A DNA stretch of 64,000 nt from Pseudomonas laurentiana (lineage in GTDB: Bacteria > Pseudomonadota > Gammaproteobacteria > Pseudomonadales > Pseudomonadaceae). This document shows positions 17,173 through 25,988 of this stretch, piece after piece. The position numbers and the translations under genes are program-made. Position 1 is the stretch's first letter. Each line of letters begins with the position of its first letter. Where the stretch lies: the NCBI RefSeq assembly GCF_014648275.1, contig NZ_BMQU01000002.1, positions 124,001 through 188,000 of the forward strand, read 5' to 3'. The notes under the pieces are model-generated. The model was not told the DNA's origin, searched no databases, and saw only the letters and a program-made list of their open reading frames with translations.

Positions 17173-18531
17173 TCAGCGAATGCCGGCGCCAGCCAGGGAC
17201 TCGGGCGACCACTGGGTCTTGGACAGCGGCTCGATGTAGCGAATGCCCCCGTAAGCACCGACCACGCCATTGAGGTTGTAGGTGCCGCCGATCAGGTCGT
17301 AGATCATGAAGGGCGTAGCGTCCGGGGTCTGTTTGTCATAGCTCTGGCTGAGGAAGGCGAACGAGCCACGGTATAGCTGACCACGGGCGTCATACTGATC
17401 GGAGGCCAAAGCGATCCAGCTGTCCTCATCGAGGTAGAAGCGGCGCTTGTGGTAGATGTGGCGAGCACCGTCCTTGAGCTTGCCCTCGACGACCCACACG
17501 CGATGCTTTTCCCACCGCACGAACTGCGGCGCCAGATGATTGGGGGTGATGAGCTGCTTGATGTCGGTGCTGTAGGTGAGCTTGTAGGTGTTGTAGGGCA
17601 CATACATTTCCTGTTTGCCCACCAGGGTCCAGTCGTAACGGTCCAGGGCGCCATTGAAGACAAACACGTCATCATAGGTACCCGAGCCCGAGGTACCGGG
17701 GTTGGGCGTGTCGTAGGCCAGGTTCGGCGCGAGCTTCACCCGGCGCTGCCCCGGCAGGTACTGCCAGGCGCTACGTGGCTGCACCAACGGGTTGGCGGCG
17801 TCGCGCAGCATCATCGCTTCGCCGGCACGCCGGGCGGGCGCGGTGTACACCAGCTTCATCTGGTAGTAGGTGTCTTTGGCACCGATGGTTTTGCTCATGT
17901 CCTCGTAGATCGGGTAGCTGATGTTGGCTTGACCTGTGGTCGACAGGGTTGGCACACCCGCGGAATCGACGTTCCAGGAGTCGTACTTGGCCGCCATGCT
18001 CACGCCCTGATAGCGCAGGAGGAAGTTCCACATGGCCTCGGCACCGCTCTGCGGGATCGGAAACGGAATCCCCGGCAGCACATTTTGAACGGCCGATCCG
18101 CCTTCCTGGCTGTGCGCGCCAACGGCATTTTTCGCCGTGTTGTCCAGTACAGACTGAGGCAGCGCGACGGTGCGATGGGTCGGATAGACATCAACCGAAA
18201 AGGTCGGAAAGCGCTTGAGCAGCTCCTGGGTGGTAGCCGTCAGTTGGCCTTTGTACTGATCAGCATTCTTGCCATTGATGACCAGCAGCGGCTTTTCGTC
18301 GGCAAACGGGTCGGGGCGCATGCTGTCGCCGTTCTTGAAGCCCGCCGGTGGGGTGACCAGCCCGCCCTGATAGGCGGGAATGGAGCCGTCGGCATTGGCG
18401 GCGCTTTCCGCGCCGATACGGGTCAGGCTGGTGCCAAGGCGGGCTGCCTGGTCACTGGATACAGCGGCCTGGGCGGACTGGATAGCTGCCAGCGACAAAC
18501 AGGTGGCCAACAGGGTGTGCATGTAGTTCAT
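17173..18531 (-). CDS. DUF1329 domain-containing protein, exported
   Basis: 452 residues with a signal peptide (MNYMHTLLATCLSLAAIQSAQA). The mature body is typical of DUF1329: IPAYQGGLVTPPAGFKNGD, GIPFPIPQSGAEAMWN, RRVKLAPNLAYDTPNP, KHRVWVVEGKLKDGARH and RRFYLDEDSWIALASDQYD. The fold is LolB/LppX-like, suggesting periplasmic binding of a hydrophobic ligand. It is 41 bp after the DUF1302 gene, its usual partner. An ATG three codons later would also serve. Function in family: implicated in hydrophobic substrate handling, but the ligand is unknown. Confidence 0.88.
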   Translation of the reverse strand: MNYMHTLLATCLSLAAIQSAQAAVSSDQAARLGTSLTRIGAESAANADGSIPAYQGGLVTPPAGFKNGDSMRPDPFADEKPLLVINGKNADQYKGQLTATTQELLKRFPTFSVDVYPTHRTVALPQSVLDNTAKNAVGAHSQEGGSAVQNVLPGIPFPIPQSGAEAMWNFLLRYQGVSMAAKYDSWNVDSAGVPTLSTTGQANISYPIYEDMSKTIGAKDTYYQMKLVYTAPARRAGEAMMLRDAANPLVQPRSAWQYLPGQRRVKLAPNLAYDTPNPGTSGSGTYDDVFVFNGALDRYDWTLVGKQEMYVPYNTYKLTYSTDIKQLITPNHLAPQFVRWEKHRVWVVEGKLKDGARHIYHKRRFYLDEDSWIALASDQYDARGQLYRGSFAFLSQSYDKQTPDATPFMIYDLIGGTYNLNGVVGAYGGIRYIEPLSKTQWSPESLAGAGIR

Positions 18532-18572
18532 GGTTATGGTTTTCCTGCGTGATGTCTGAAGGAAGACGCAAC

Positions 18573-20528
18573 TCAAAAAGTGGTTTTGACGGTCAGGTAC
18601 AGCGCGCCACGGTCCTCAGTGGTGGCGCCGCCACCGGAGAAGGAGGCATAGCCTGCGCCGTAGCAGGTGTAATCCTGCTCGCGGTCCAGGGCATTGGGCG
18701 TCGTGCCATCGGTCTGGCCGTTGTTGCACGACTGCGACTTGCCGAAGCTGTCGACGTACTTGAGGTCGACGAAATACTGGTTGTAAACCGCGGCGCTGAC
18801 GCCCACCGCGTAGTTGCCGGTGTCCTCGGCGCCGCCGCCCTGCACCGGCGAGACGCCATCGAGACCGACGTTGACCGAAAGCGGCATGCTCAGGTCGACA
18901 CCGGGCATGACCTGGTACCAGGTTGGGGTGAAGTTGACGGCAATGCCCCAGTTGTCACGGGTCGGTTTGTCGATCCCGCGGTAGCTGCTCTTGCCCTTGT
19001 ACAAGGCCTCGTTGTGGCCATCGAGCTTGAGCAAGTTGCTGTAGAACAGCTCGCCCAACAGGGTCGCGCTATCGAACAGCGGCGTATCGGCGATGGTCAT
19101 CAGGCCGTTGAGGGTCCAGTGCAGTGTCTGGCCGGTGGCACTCAGACCATCACCATCACTGGGCACGTCGTAGACCACGCCACTGCTGGGCAGGCGCGGT
19201 GGCAACAGGCCGAAGCCACCGCCCAGCCCGCCTTGGCCCGGCGCACTGACGATGGCCGGAATGCTCGCCAACGGCATGTGGTGGCGAATGTTCAGGTCGC
19301 TGCCGACACTGATGCCGGCCACGTCTTTGGACAGACTCAGGCCATAGATATCGATGTTATCGGCATAGGCAAACTGGTAAGTGGCGCTTTGCAGCGAATT
19401 GTAAAGGTTGCCGACCGCGCCCTGAGGACCGGCAGGTGGATTGCCGAACGGGCCACGGGACACTGTCAGGCCACGGGTATCCAGCCAGGCTTGCGGAAGG
19501 ATTTCCGAGGTTTTGCGGTAGTAGAAGCCCAAAGTACCGCCCAGCCATTCAGGCGACCACTTGGCCATCACGCCCCAGTCGCCGCGCTTGTCCGGGGTCA
19601 GGTCGTGACCACGGCGGATGCTGGTCAGCGCACCGCGCACCGGGATCAGCCCGGGCGTGCCGGTATGGCCCAGGAGGAAACTGTGAGCACCCTCACCCAC
19701 CACATCGGAGCCGCCATAATAGGTGCCCGCTTCCGGCAACCGGGCGGCATCCCAATCGAAGAAGTACTGCGCGCCGAGGGTCAGTTCCGGGTTCACCAGA
19801 AACGACGTCGACAGCTGATTGCGGGGTACGAACAGCTCCTTGGCCTCTGTACCAGGCGACGCCGCCAGCTTGGCCAGGTCCAGACCGGACTGACCATAGC
19901 TGAGCGAGTGCACCGGATTGAGCAAGGTCTCGCCCCAGAACAGGTTGTGCTGGCCCAGTTTGCCGCTCAGTTGCGAACTCTCGCCAACCTCAGTACTCAT
20001 GAACACAAACGCATCGAGCACTTCGCCAGACGGGCCGCTGTAGTAACGTTGGGCATAGTTGCTCAGGTGCGGGCTACCCAACGGGGTGCCGGTACCAGGC
20101 AAACCATTGAGGCTCGGGTTGATGCCGGAACTGTTGCCATTGCCGTTGACGAACGGGTTGGAGTTGGAACCGGTGTTGTCGTAAGCCTTGTCATACCAAC
20201 TGGCAGCACTGACACGAAAGCCCATGTTGCCCTGGTAGATCACGTCCAGCTCGGTCAGCAGGTCGACACGGTTGGTGATGTTGGTACCGGCCTTGCGGAA
20301 GTTGTAATCGCCGTCGTTGTTGTTCGGCGTCGCCAGCATGCGCTTGTCGGCGTTTTCGGTGCGTACGCCGTAGTTGTACTTGACGGTATTGTCCAGGCGC
20401 ACGGCCCAGTCTTCGTTACCGGTATCGACTTCGAACGCCTGAGCGCCAGGCAGCGCGAGCAAACTGATGGCACAGACCAGCAGACGGCGCTGCGACGGCA
20501 CAGCGCAATGAGTGCGGTGTTTTGGCAT
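18573..20528 (-). CDS. DUF1302 domain-containing outer-membrane protein
   Basis: 651 residues with a signal peptide (core VCAISLLALPGAQA). The rest is a strand-rich, glycine/asparagine-rich body ending in aromatic TVKTTF, as expected for a beta-barrel inserted by BAM. DUF1302 landmarks are the early WAVRLDNTVKYNYGVR, the central GKLGQHNLFWGETLL and the late NWGIAVNFTPTWYQV. It pairs with DUF1329 downstream. I take it as an outer-membrane channel or binding protein for the hydrophobic substrate of operon 1. GGAGTC lies upstream of the ATG at 20528. The open frame extends 25 codons further with no ribosome site. Confidence 0.88.
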   Translation of the reverse strand: MPKHRTHCAVPSQRRLLVCAISLLALPGAQAFEVDTGNEDWAVRLDNTVKYNYGVRTENADKRMLATPNNNDGDYNFRKAGTNITNRVDLLTELDVIYQGNMGFRVSAASWYDKAYDNTGSNSNPFVNGNGNSSGINPSLNGLPGTGTPLGSPHLSNYAQRYYSGPSGEVLDAFVFMSTEVGESSQLSGKLGQHNLFWGETLLNPVHSLSYGQSGLDLAKLAASPGTEAKELFVPRNQLSTSFLVNPELTLGAQYFFDWDAARLPEAGTYYGGSDVVGEGAHSFLLGHTGTPGLIPVRGALTSIRRGHDLTPDKRGDWGVMAKWSPEWLGGTLGFYYRKTSEILPQAWLDTRGLTVSRGPFGNPPAGPQGAVGNLYNSLQSATYQFAYADNIDIYGLSLSKDVAGISVGSDLNIRHHMPLASIPAIVSAPGQGGLGGGFGLLPPRLPSSGVVYDVPSDGDGLSATGQTLHWTLNGLMTIADTPLFDSATLLGELFYSNLLKLDGHNEALYKGKSSYRGIDKPTRDNWGIAVNFTPTWYQVMPGVDLSMPLSVNVGLDGVSPVQGGGAEDTGNYAVGVSAAVYNQYFVDLKYVDSFGKSQSCNNGQTDGTTPNALDREQDYTCYGAGYASFSGGGATTEDRGALYLTVKTTF

Positions 20529-20615
20529 TGCGATGACTCCACGTATTGTTATTTTTGTTATCGCCGCCCGACTTGTGCGGGCGTTGGTCAAGCGTCCATG
20601 CATTACTGCAGGGTT

Positions 20616-21182
20616 TTAACAGTCGAGGATCTGAATGAAGGTTTCGGCCTGAGGCCAGGGACCGAACCCGGCAGCCGGGTTCAAATGACCGACCGCGCCC
20701 AGCAATTCCAGGTCGCTGCCCCAGCCTTCGGCCATGGCGGTAACTGCCTCGAGGCTGGCCAGGTGATCGTTGCTGCTGGCGGCAACAATGCTGGGGAACG
20801 GCAATGGCGTGATCGGCAGCGGCGCCCAGCCGTTGGCGCGCAGGGTGTCCGGCCGTGGGTAAGCTGCAGGCCATTGAGCGTTCAGGTCAGGTGGCGCCGC
20901 GAGCAACGCGCCTTTGATCGGCCGGTCATAGCGTGCAGCCCAATGGGCGACCATCAATACACCGGCACTGTGCGCCACCAGCACAACGTCGCCGTCGATC
21001 TGTTCCAGTTCGCGCTGGATCGCTTCGACCCGGGCGTTGCAGTCCAGGCCGTTGACCTGCAGTGGTGGTACCGCGCGGACATTGGCCAGGCGCGCCTGGA
21101 GCAGGGTCTGCCAATGCTCGGCGACATGGTCGCGCAGGCCAGGGACAATCAGGACGGTAGCGGCGGTATGCAATCTTTCCAT
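20616..21182 (-). CDS. Alpha/beta hydrolase of the RBBP9/YdeN family
   Basis: 188-residue serine hydrolase and first gene of operon 1. The N-terminal TVLIVPGLRDHVAEHWQTLL is the family signature. The nucleophile serine lies in VAHSAGVL, the acid in ASSNDHLAS and the histidine in GAVGHLNPAAGFGPW. In a fatty-acid-like operon it might free an acid from an ester or thioester. The start chosen is the ATG at 21182 (GCATAGGTGCC upstream). Its promoter lies at 21241-21304 and carries the operator shared with operon 2. Confidence 0.85.
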   Translation of the reverse strand: MERLHTAATVLIVPGLRDHVAEHWQTLLQARLANVRAVPPLQVNGLDCNARVEAIQRELEQIDGDVVLVAHSAGVLMVAHWAARYDRPIKGALLAAPPDLNAQWPAAYPRPDTLRANGWAPLPITPLPFPSIVAASSNDHLASLEAVTAMAEGWGSDLELLGAVGHLNPAAGFGPWPQAETFIQILDC

Positions 21183-21240
21183 GTCGGCACCTATGCTCAA
21201 GGCAGTCAGCTCGGCAAGTCAGTCGAGCGCTTCGAGACTC

Positions 21241-21304
21241 ACAGTAATCACCCCTCCCCCTGGGTGCTTTACATTGAACGTCAGTGACTTCACATTTGAT
21301 GACA
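21241..21304 (-). promoter_or_regulatory. Operon 1 promoter with tandem AraC-type operator
   Basis: Plus-strand coordinates: strong half CACATTTGATGACA at 21291-21304, weaker half TACATTGAACGTCA at 21270-21283 (9 of 14 equal, same orientation, 21-bp phase). The 8-mer GGGTGCTT follows at 21262-21269, and the complement of TACTGT, a -10-like hexamer, is at 21241-21246. The same order and exact spacing recur upstream of operon 2 (28997-29060). Two direct repeats phased by two helical turns next to the -35 region are typical of AraC-family activators. Confidence 0.7.
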
Positions 21305-21374
21305 CGGGCACCGGCAGGCGTCCGCTACGACTGAGCAGTGGACCGTGTGCTCAGGTTGAGGAGCGGAAATCGGC

Positions 21375-21403
21375 TTTTCATTTGATGACACTCAGGCTAT
21401 AAA
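21375..21403 (+). promoter_or_regulatory. araC-type gene promoter with a single operator box
   Basis: TTTTCA (21375-21380), a 17-bp spacer and TATAAA (21398-21403). The box TTCATTTGATGACA (21377-21390), identical to the strong half upstream of operon 2, covers the -35 region. Autorepression is the natural reading. I see only a poor second half next to it. Confidence 0.6.
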
Positions 21404-21443
21404 AAGCGACCCGCCGCAGAAGCGGGGCACCTAATGAGAATGC

Positions 21444-22469
21444 GTGGAAAACAATAAAATGACCGCCCTCGTCCGTGCTGCAAGCTTGACCAATTACCTC
21501 GAAGTGTCGCGCCATGTGGGGTTGAACCCTCATGCCTTGCTGGCTCAGGTCGGTCTGAGTGCCGCGCTGCTGGATGATCCCAACCAACGTATTGCCGTCT
21601 CGAGCGTGATCACCCTGCTGGAGGAGTCGGCGCGGGTCAGTGGCTGTGAAACCTTCGGCTTGCGTATGGCCGAATTGCGTCAGTTATCGGACTTTGGCGA
21701 GATCAGCCTGCTGCTCAGTCATCAGCGCACGCTGCGTGATGCCTTGCAGGTCATCGTGCAGTACCGGCATTTGCTCAATGACGCGCTGGCGATCCATATC
21801 GAAGACGCTGGCAAGACGGTGATCATTCGTGAAGAAGTGGTCAGCGACCTGCCGCGCGGCAGTCGTCAGGCCACGGAGCTTGCGATCGGGGTCATGCGTC
21901 GCCTGTGTGCGGCTGTATTGGGGGCGCACTGGCACCCGATCAGTGCCAACTTCACCCACAGCACTCCGGCTGACCTTGCGATTCATCGGCGGGTTCTTGG
22001 CTGCAAACTGGTGTTCGGCAGTGAGTTCAATGGCATCGTCTGCCCTGCTGCCGACCTGGATGCGGCCAATCCGCTGGCCAATGAGGCCATGGCACGGCTG
22101 GCCCAGCGTTATCTGGATACGCTGCAGGCCGGGGGCAAGTTGTCGCTGGAGCTGGAGATGCGCAAGACCATTTATTTGTTGTTGCCTATGGGACGGGCCA
22201 CTATCGAGCAAGTGGCGCAGACTCAGGGGATGAATGTGCGTACCTTGCAGCGGCGGCTCGAAGAGTGTGGCGCGACGTTCAGCGATTTGATCAATGGGGT
22301 GCGACGGGATCTGGTGATTCGCTATCTGGAGAATCCCAGTTACTCGTTGGGGCGTATTGCGGATATGTTGGGTTACTCGATGCCCAGTTCGTTCACTCGC
22401 TGGTTTATTGCGCAGTTCGGGATGCCACCGGCTGCGTGGCGGGTGCAGTATGGGGTTCAGCAGCGTTGA
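21444..22469 (+). CDS. AraC-family regulator with arabinose-binding-like N-domain (OruR/ArgR-like type)
   Basis: 341 residues. The first 200 form the 'Arabinose_bd' type sensor (LVRAASLTNYLEVSRHVGLNP, FGLRMAELRQLSDFGEISLL). Residues about 235-335 form the AraC DNA-binding domain, with two helix-turn-helices (TIEQVAQTQGMNVRTLQRRL and LGRIADMLGYSMPSSFTRWF). The frame starts at a GTG (21444); an ATG five codons later is equally likely, and neither has a strong ribosome site. It is divergent from operon 1, and its predicted box also occurs in front of operon 2. It is therefore the likely activator of both operons. The inducer should be the substrate or an intermediate. Confidence 0.9.
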   Translation: MENNKMTALVRAASLTNYLEVSRHVGLNPHALLAQVGLSAALLDDPNQRIAVSSVITLLEESARVSGCETFGLRMAELRQLSDFGEISLLLSHQRTLRDALQVIVQYRHLLNDALAIHIEDAGKTVIIREEVVSDLPRGSRQATELAIGVMRRLCAAVLGAHWHPISANFTHSTPADLAIHRRVLGCKLVFGSEFNGIVCPAADLDAANPLANEAMARLAQRYLDTLQAGGKLSLELEMRKTIYLLLPMGRATIEQVAQTQGMNVRTLQRRLEECGATFSDLINGVRRDLVIRYLENPSYSLGRIADMLGYSMPSSFTRWFIAQFGMPPAAWRVQYGVQQR

Positions 22470-22579
22470 GGCTTGGGGCGTTGACGGTTGGGGCTTGATG
22501 GTTGTGAGCATACCCGTTTGCGGCGGCGCTTAATCACCCTTGGCAAATGGATATGCCCCCAAATCCGAGGGCCTGCCCC

Positions 22580-23590
22580 TTACAACCCCCAATGCATCAA
22601 TGCCAACACCAGCAGCACCAGAAACACTGTCTCCCCCACCATCAACGCAATGGGCTTGAACCCAACCTTGGCCAGTTCCTTGAGCTGCGTCTTCATCCCC
22701 AGGGCACTGATCGCCACCACCAGACACCAGCGCGACAGATCATTAACCCCACCCTGGACCACAGCAGGCACCCACCCCGTACTGTTCAAACAGGCCAGCA
22801 ACACAAACCCCACCGCAAACCAGGGCAACAGTGGCGGCCGCTGTCCAGAGGCATCATCCCCCGCCCGCCGGGTAATCATCGCCGCACAGACAATCACCGG
22901 CAGCAACATTGCCACCCGCATCAGCTTGACCACCGTGGCAATGTCCCCCGTCTCGGTGGACATGCTATACCCCGCCCCCACCACCTGCGCCACATCATGA
23001 ATAGTGGCGCCGAGGAACACCCCGGCTTGCGGTGGTGACAGCTGCAACCCATCAGCAATCATCGGATAGAGGATCATCGCCAGGGTCGACAGCGCCGAAA
23101 CGCCGATCACCGTGAACAGCGTCGCATGCTCCTTCTGCCGGTGCGCAGGCAACGCCGCAGCCAGCGCCAACGCCGCCGACGCCCCACAGATCGCCGTCGC
23201 GCCGCCCGTCAGCATGCCAAACAGCCGATTGAACCCCATGGCCTTGGCCACCACCATCGACACACCAATGGTCACCACCACAATAATGACCACCAGCACC
23301 ACCGGCTTCCAGCCAAGGCTGGCAATCTGCTCCAGAGTAATACGCATGCCCAGCAGCGCCACCCCGACACGCAGCACCGTGCGTGCGGTGAATTCAATCC
23401 CGGCCTTGCAGCTGCCGTCGGCAGAGAGAAAGTTCAACGCCATGCCCAGCAACAGGGCAAATAACATCACCGGCGCATCGTAATGCTCACTGAGAAAACT
23501 CGCCGCACCTGCCGCGATCAGGCTCACGACAAAACCAGGCGATAGCGCTCGCACCCGGTTGTTAACGGCGGCAATTGCCATGGTGCTCAT
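22580..23590 (-). CDS. YeiH-family putative sulfate/anion exporter
   Basis: 336-residue integral membrane protein of UPF0324/YeiH with about 10 helices. Family segments are ALLLGMALNFLS, GVALLGMRITLEQIASLGW, GGATAICGASAALALAAALP, GVFLGATIHDVAQVVGAGY and the C-terminal ALGMKTQLKELAKVGFKPI. Members are annotated as putative sulfate exporters; proof is thin. It is the last gene of operon 2 and overlaps the Rieske gene by 4 nt. If the annotation holds, it hints that inorganic sulfate or sulfite is released by the pathway. Convergent with the AraC-type gene, 110 bp away. Confidence 0.85.
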   Translation of the reverse strand: MSTMAIAAVNNRVRALSPGFVVSLIAAGAASFLSEHYDAPVMLFALLLGMALNFLSADGSCKAGIEFTARTVLRVGVALLGMRITLEQIASLGWKPVVLVVIIVVVTIGVSMVVAKAMGFNRLFGMLTGGATAICGASAALALAAALPAHRQKEHATLFTVIGVSALSTLAMILYPMIADGLQLSPPQAGVFLGATIHDVAQVVGAGYSMSTETGDIATVVKLMRVAMLLPVIVCAAMITRRAGDDASGQRPPLLPWFAVGFVLLACLNSTGWVPAVVQGGVNDLSRWCLVVAISALGMKTQLKELAKVGFKPIALMVGETVFLVLLVLALMHWGL

Positions 23591-23913
23591 TGGACGGACT
23601 CCTCGGACTCGATCACGATAAACAGCTCCTCGCCCTGACGCTCAACCGGGTAACGGGCAACCTTGAGCTGGGTGGAATTGAGCAGATAACCACTGGCCAG
23701 GTCGAAGCGCAGGCCATGCGCGCAACACTGAATCACCCGCCCTTCCAGGCGCCCGGCACACAAAGACGCGCCCTGATGCGGGCAGCTGTCGTCGATGGCA
23801 TAAAACTGGTCGGCGACATTGAACAGTGCCAGGCTCTTGTTCTCGAAGGTCAGCAGCACACGGCTGCCGCGAGCCGGCACCTTGGCCAGCGGCACGGGGT
23901 ATCGATAACTCAT
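23587..23913 (-). CDS. Small Rieske [2Fe-2S] protein
   Basis: 108-residue soluble Rieske ferredoxin. The cluster ligands are seen in CPHQGASL and CCAHGLRFD (C-x-H ... C-x-x-H), the normal spacing for bis-Cys bis-His ligation. It lacks an oxygenase catalytic domain, so it is an electron carrier for a partner enzyme or a NirD-like accessory subunit. It overlaps both neighbours by 4 nt (FrnE-like upstream, YeiH downstream), so it is translated with them. No Rieske oxygenase is encoded in the window, so its partner is unclear; the TauD-type dioxygenase does not normally need a ferredoxin. Confidence 0.9.
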   Translation of the reverse strand: MSYRYPVPLAKVPARGSRVLLTFENKSLALFNVADQFYAIDDSCPHQGASLCAGRLEGRVIQCCAHGLRFDLASGYLLNSTQLKVARYPVERQGEELFIVIESEESVQ

Positions 23914-24563
23914 GCCAGTGCCACCGGGTCCAGTGCTTCACGCATGACGTCGAGTAGCACCTCGGCAGGATGAGCGCCGCTCACCACCCGCTGTCGGTTG
24001 AACCGAAAACAAGGCACACCCTCGCTTGCAGAGTCGTTGGCGCCGAGAAATGGGCTGGCATCACCACGCAGGCAATCAGCGACCTGTGCAGGACTCAAGC
24101 CACAGTCCTGGGCGATACGTAACAGGGTGATCGGATCGCCCAAGTCCTTGCCTTGCTGAAAGTAGGCCGCAAACAAGTTCGCCAGCAAGGCTTCGGCCTC
24201 TGCCGACTTGCCCAATGCCACAGCGCGTTGCAGCAAGCGATGGGCGTCGGCGGTATTGGGCATACGACTGATACGGGAAAAATCAATGCTTACACCAGCG
24301 GCGTCAGCGACCGCACGCACCTGAGCCTGACGCTGACGCACCGCATCCTCGCTGCCCAAACGCTTGCGGTAGAACGCCTCGAACGGCTGCCCTGTCCTGG
24401 CCATATCCGGCAGCAATTGCACCCCCCACCAGCGCAGGTTGACCTCAACTTCAGGCTGCTCAAGACGCAACTGTTCAAGCGCACGCTGCAGATGGCGCTG
24501 GCCGATCAGGCACCAGGGACAGATGAAGTCGAAAAATACGTCAATGGATAACGTTTGTTTCAC
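23910..24563 (-). CDS. DsbA-family oxidoreductase, FrnE-like
   Basis: 217-residue thioredoxin-fold protein with CPWC at 15-18 in FFDFICPWCLIG and a cis-proline region near GVPCFRFNR. No signal peptide, so cytoplasmic. The family covers FrnE disulfide oxidoreductases and 2-hydroxychromene-2-carboxylate isomerases; an intact CxxC favours a thiol redox or glutathione-related role. It begins with GTG inside the GTGA overlap with the MFS stop and ends in a 4-nt overlap with the Rieske gene. Confidence 0.88.
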   Translation of the reverse strand: MKQTLSIDVFFDFICPWCLIGQRHLQRALEQLRLEQPEVEVNLRWWGVQLLPDMARTGQPFEAFYRKRLGSEDAVRQRQAQVRAVADAAGVSIDFSRISRMPNTADAHRLLQRAVALGKSAEAEALLANLFAAYFQQGKDLGDPITLLRIAQDCGLSPAQVADCLRGDASPFLGANDSASEGVPCFRFNRQRVVSGAHPAEVLLDVMREALDPVALA

Positions 24564-25879
24564 GGTTTTACCTCTTGAATTCGACCCGCGTCAGGTACTG
24601 GTTGCACCTGCCCTTCCAGGCGAGCCATGTCGCTGTGGTAGTGACGCTTGCCAATAAAGAACACCGCCGCTGCGCCGATGCTGATCAGCGGCACACACTG
24701 GAACGCGGCATGCAGGCCGATGAAATCGGAAACCCGGCCGGTAATCAGCGGCCCGGTCGCCAGGCCCAACAGGTTGTTGAACAGGGTCAGGGTGGCGAAG
24801 GCGGTGCCATGCACCGAATGATGGGTCAGGTTGGCGACCATGGCGCTGGACGGCCCGTTGGTGCCGACGGCAATCATCATGCCCAGGCAGATCAGCACCA
24901 ATTGCACAGTGCCCGAGGGCAGCGCAAAAGCCACCGACAACAGCAGGCAACTACCCAGGCAATAACCGATCGCCAGGCTGATTTTACGGTCCGGGCGCTG
25001 ACGCCCCAGGCGGTCGCAGAGCATCGCGCAGAGGATCGTGCCGATGCCGCTGCACAACACGATAATCGCGGCGACGACTCCCGCCTGGTCGGTGCCCATG
25101 GCGTAGTAGCGGTTCAGGTAGCTGGGCATCCACACGATCACAGTGCCACCCACGAACAATTGCAGGCCGCTGGCAACATAAGCAGCGATTACCGAACGGC
25201 TGCTATATAAGGTACGCAACGGGCGGGTTACCTTGCAGGGTGCCATCGAGCGCGGCGGCGAGATCCTCGCCTCTTTGACCAGCAGTGGATACAACAACGC
25301 CAGCATCAGGCCAAAAAGCGCCATGCCAGCAAATGCCCAGCGCCAGCCCAGATGCTGGGCCATTACCCCACCCAGGGCCATGCCCAGCACCGAGCCGAAC
25401 ATGCCACCGGCCATGAAGGCACCGGCCAAGGTTGCGCGCATGTCGCGTGGAAAAACCGCGACCACCACGGCGATGCCGACGCTGCCATAAGCGGCTTCGC
25501 CAACACCCACCAGAAAACGGGCGATAAACATCTGCGGGTAATTTTCCGCGAGGGCGCAACCCAGGGTTGCCAGGCTCCAGAGCACTGCCATCAGCACCAG
25601 GCTTTTGACCCGGCCAAAGCGGTCGGCCAGCAGCGAAAGCGGAAAGGTCAGCAGCCCGACCATCAGCGCAACGATGCCGCTGAGCAGGCCGAGCTGGCTG
25701 TCGCTCAGCGCCCATTCACTCTTGAGCAGGGGGAATACCGCGTTGAGCACCTGGCGCGACATGTAGTCGGAAATCAGCAGGCCAAAGGTCAAGGCGAAGA
25801 CAATCCAGGCATAACGCCGTGGAATGCCACGTGAAGTGTCGGCACCATCATCTGCGGCGCTGGCGATATAAGCGGCCAT
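24560..25879 (-). CDS. MFS transporter
   Basis: 439-residue inner-membrane carrier with about 12 helices and the MFS motif between helices 2 and 3 (LLADRFGRVKSLVLM), echoed in the second half (LCDRLGRQRPDRK). Family position is near the metabolite:H+ symporters used for aromatic or organic acids. The start at 25879 follows GAGGAGG; the longer open frame upstream is not supported by a ribosome site. Probably imports the substrate or an intermediate of operon 2. It lies 109 bp after the BKACE gene and overlaps the FrnE-like gene by 4 nt. Confidence 0.88.
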   Translation of the reverse strand: MAAYIASAADDGADTSRGIPRRYAWIVFALTFGLLISDYMSRQVLNAVFPLLKSEWALSDSQLGLLSGIVALMVGLLTFPLSLLADRFGRVKSLVLMAVLWSLATLGCALAENYPQMFIARFLVGVGEAAYGSVGIAVVVAVFPRDMRATLAGAFMAGGMFGSVLGMALGGVMAQHLGWRWAFAGMALFGLMLALLYPLLVKEARISPPRSMAPCKVTRPLRTLYSSRSVIAAYVASGLQLFVGGTVIVWMPSYLNRYYAMGTDQAGVVAAIIVLCSGIGTILCAMLCDRLGRQRPDRKISLAIGYCLGSCLLLSVAFALPSGTVQLVLICLGMMIAVGTNGPSSAMVANLTHHSVHGTAFATLTLFNNLLGLATGPLITGRVSDFIGLHAAFQCVPLISIGAAAVFFIGKRHYHSDMARLEGQVQPVPDAGRIQEVKP

Positions 25880-25988
25880 GCTGCCTCCTCTGTTGTCTGG
25901 CGTAAGTCTTGTTGTTATCAAAAGCCTGACTAACAGCGCTGTGGGCTGGAGTGGGTCGGCACTGCCGTCACAGGCCGACCCTGTCCGG

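Noticed and set aside
18549-21287. 912-codon plus-strand open frame
   Set aside because: Antisense to the DUF1302 and hydrolase genes, with no domains; an artefact of high GC.
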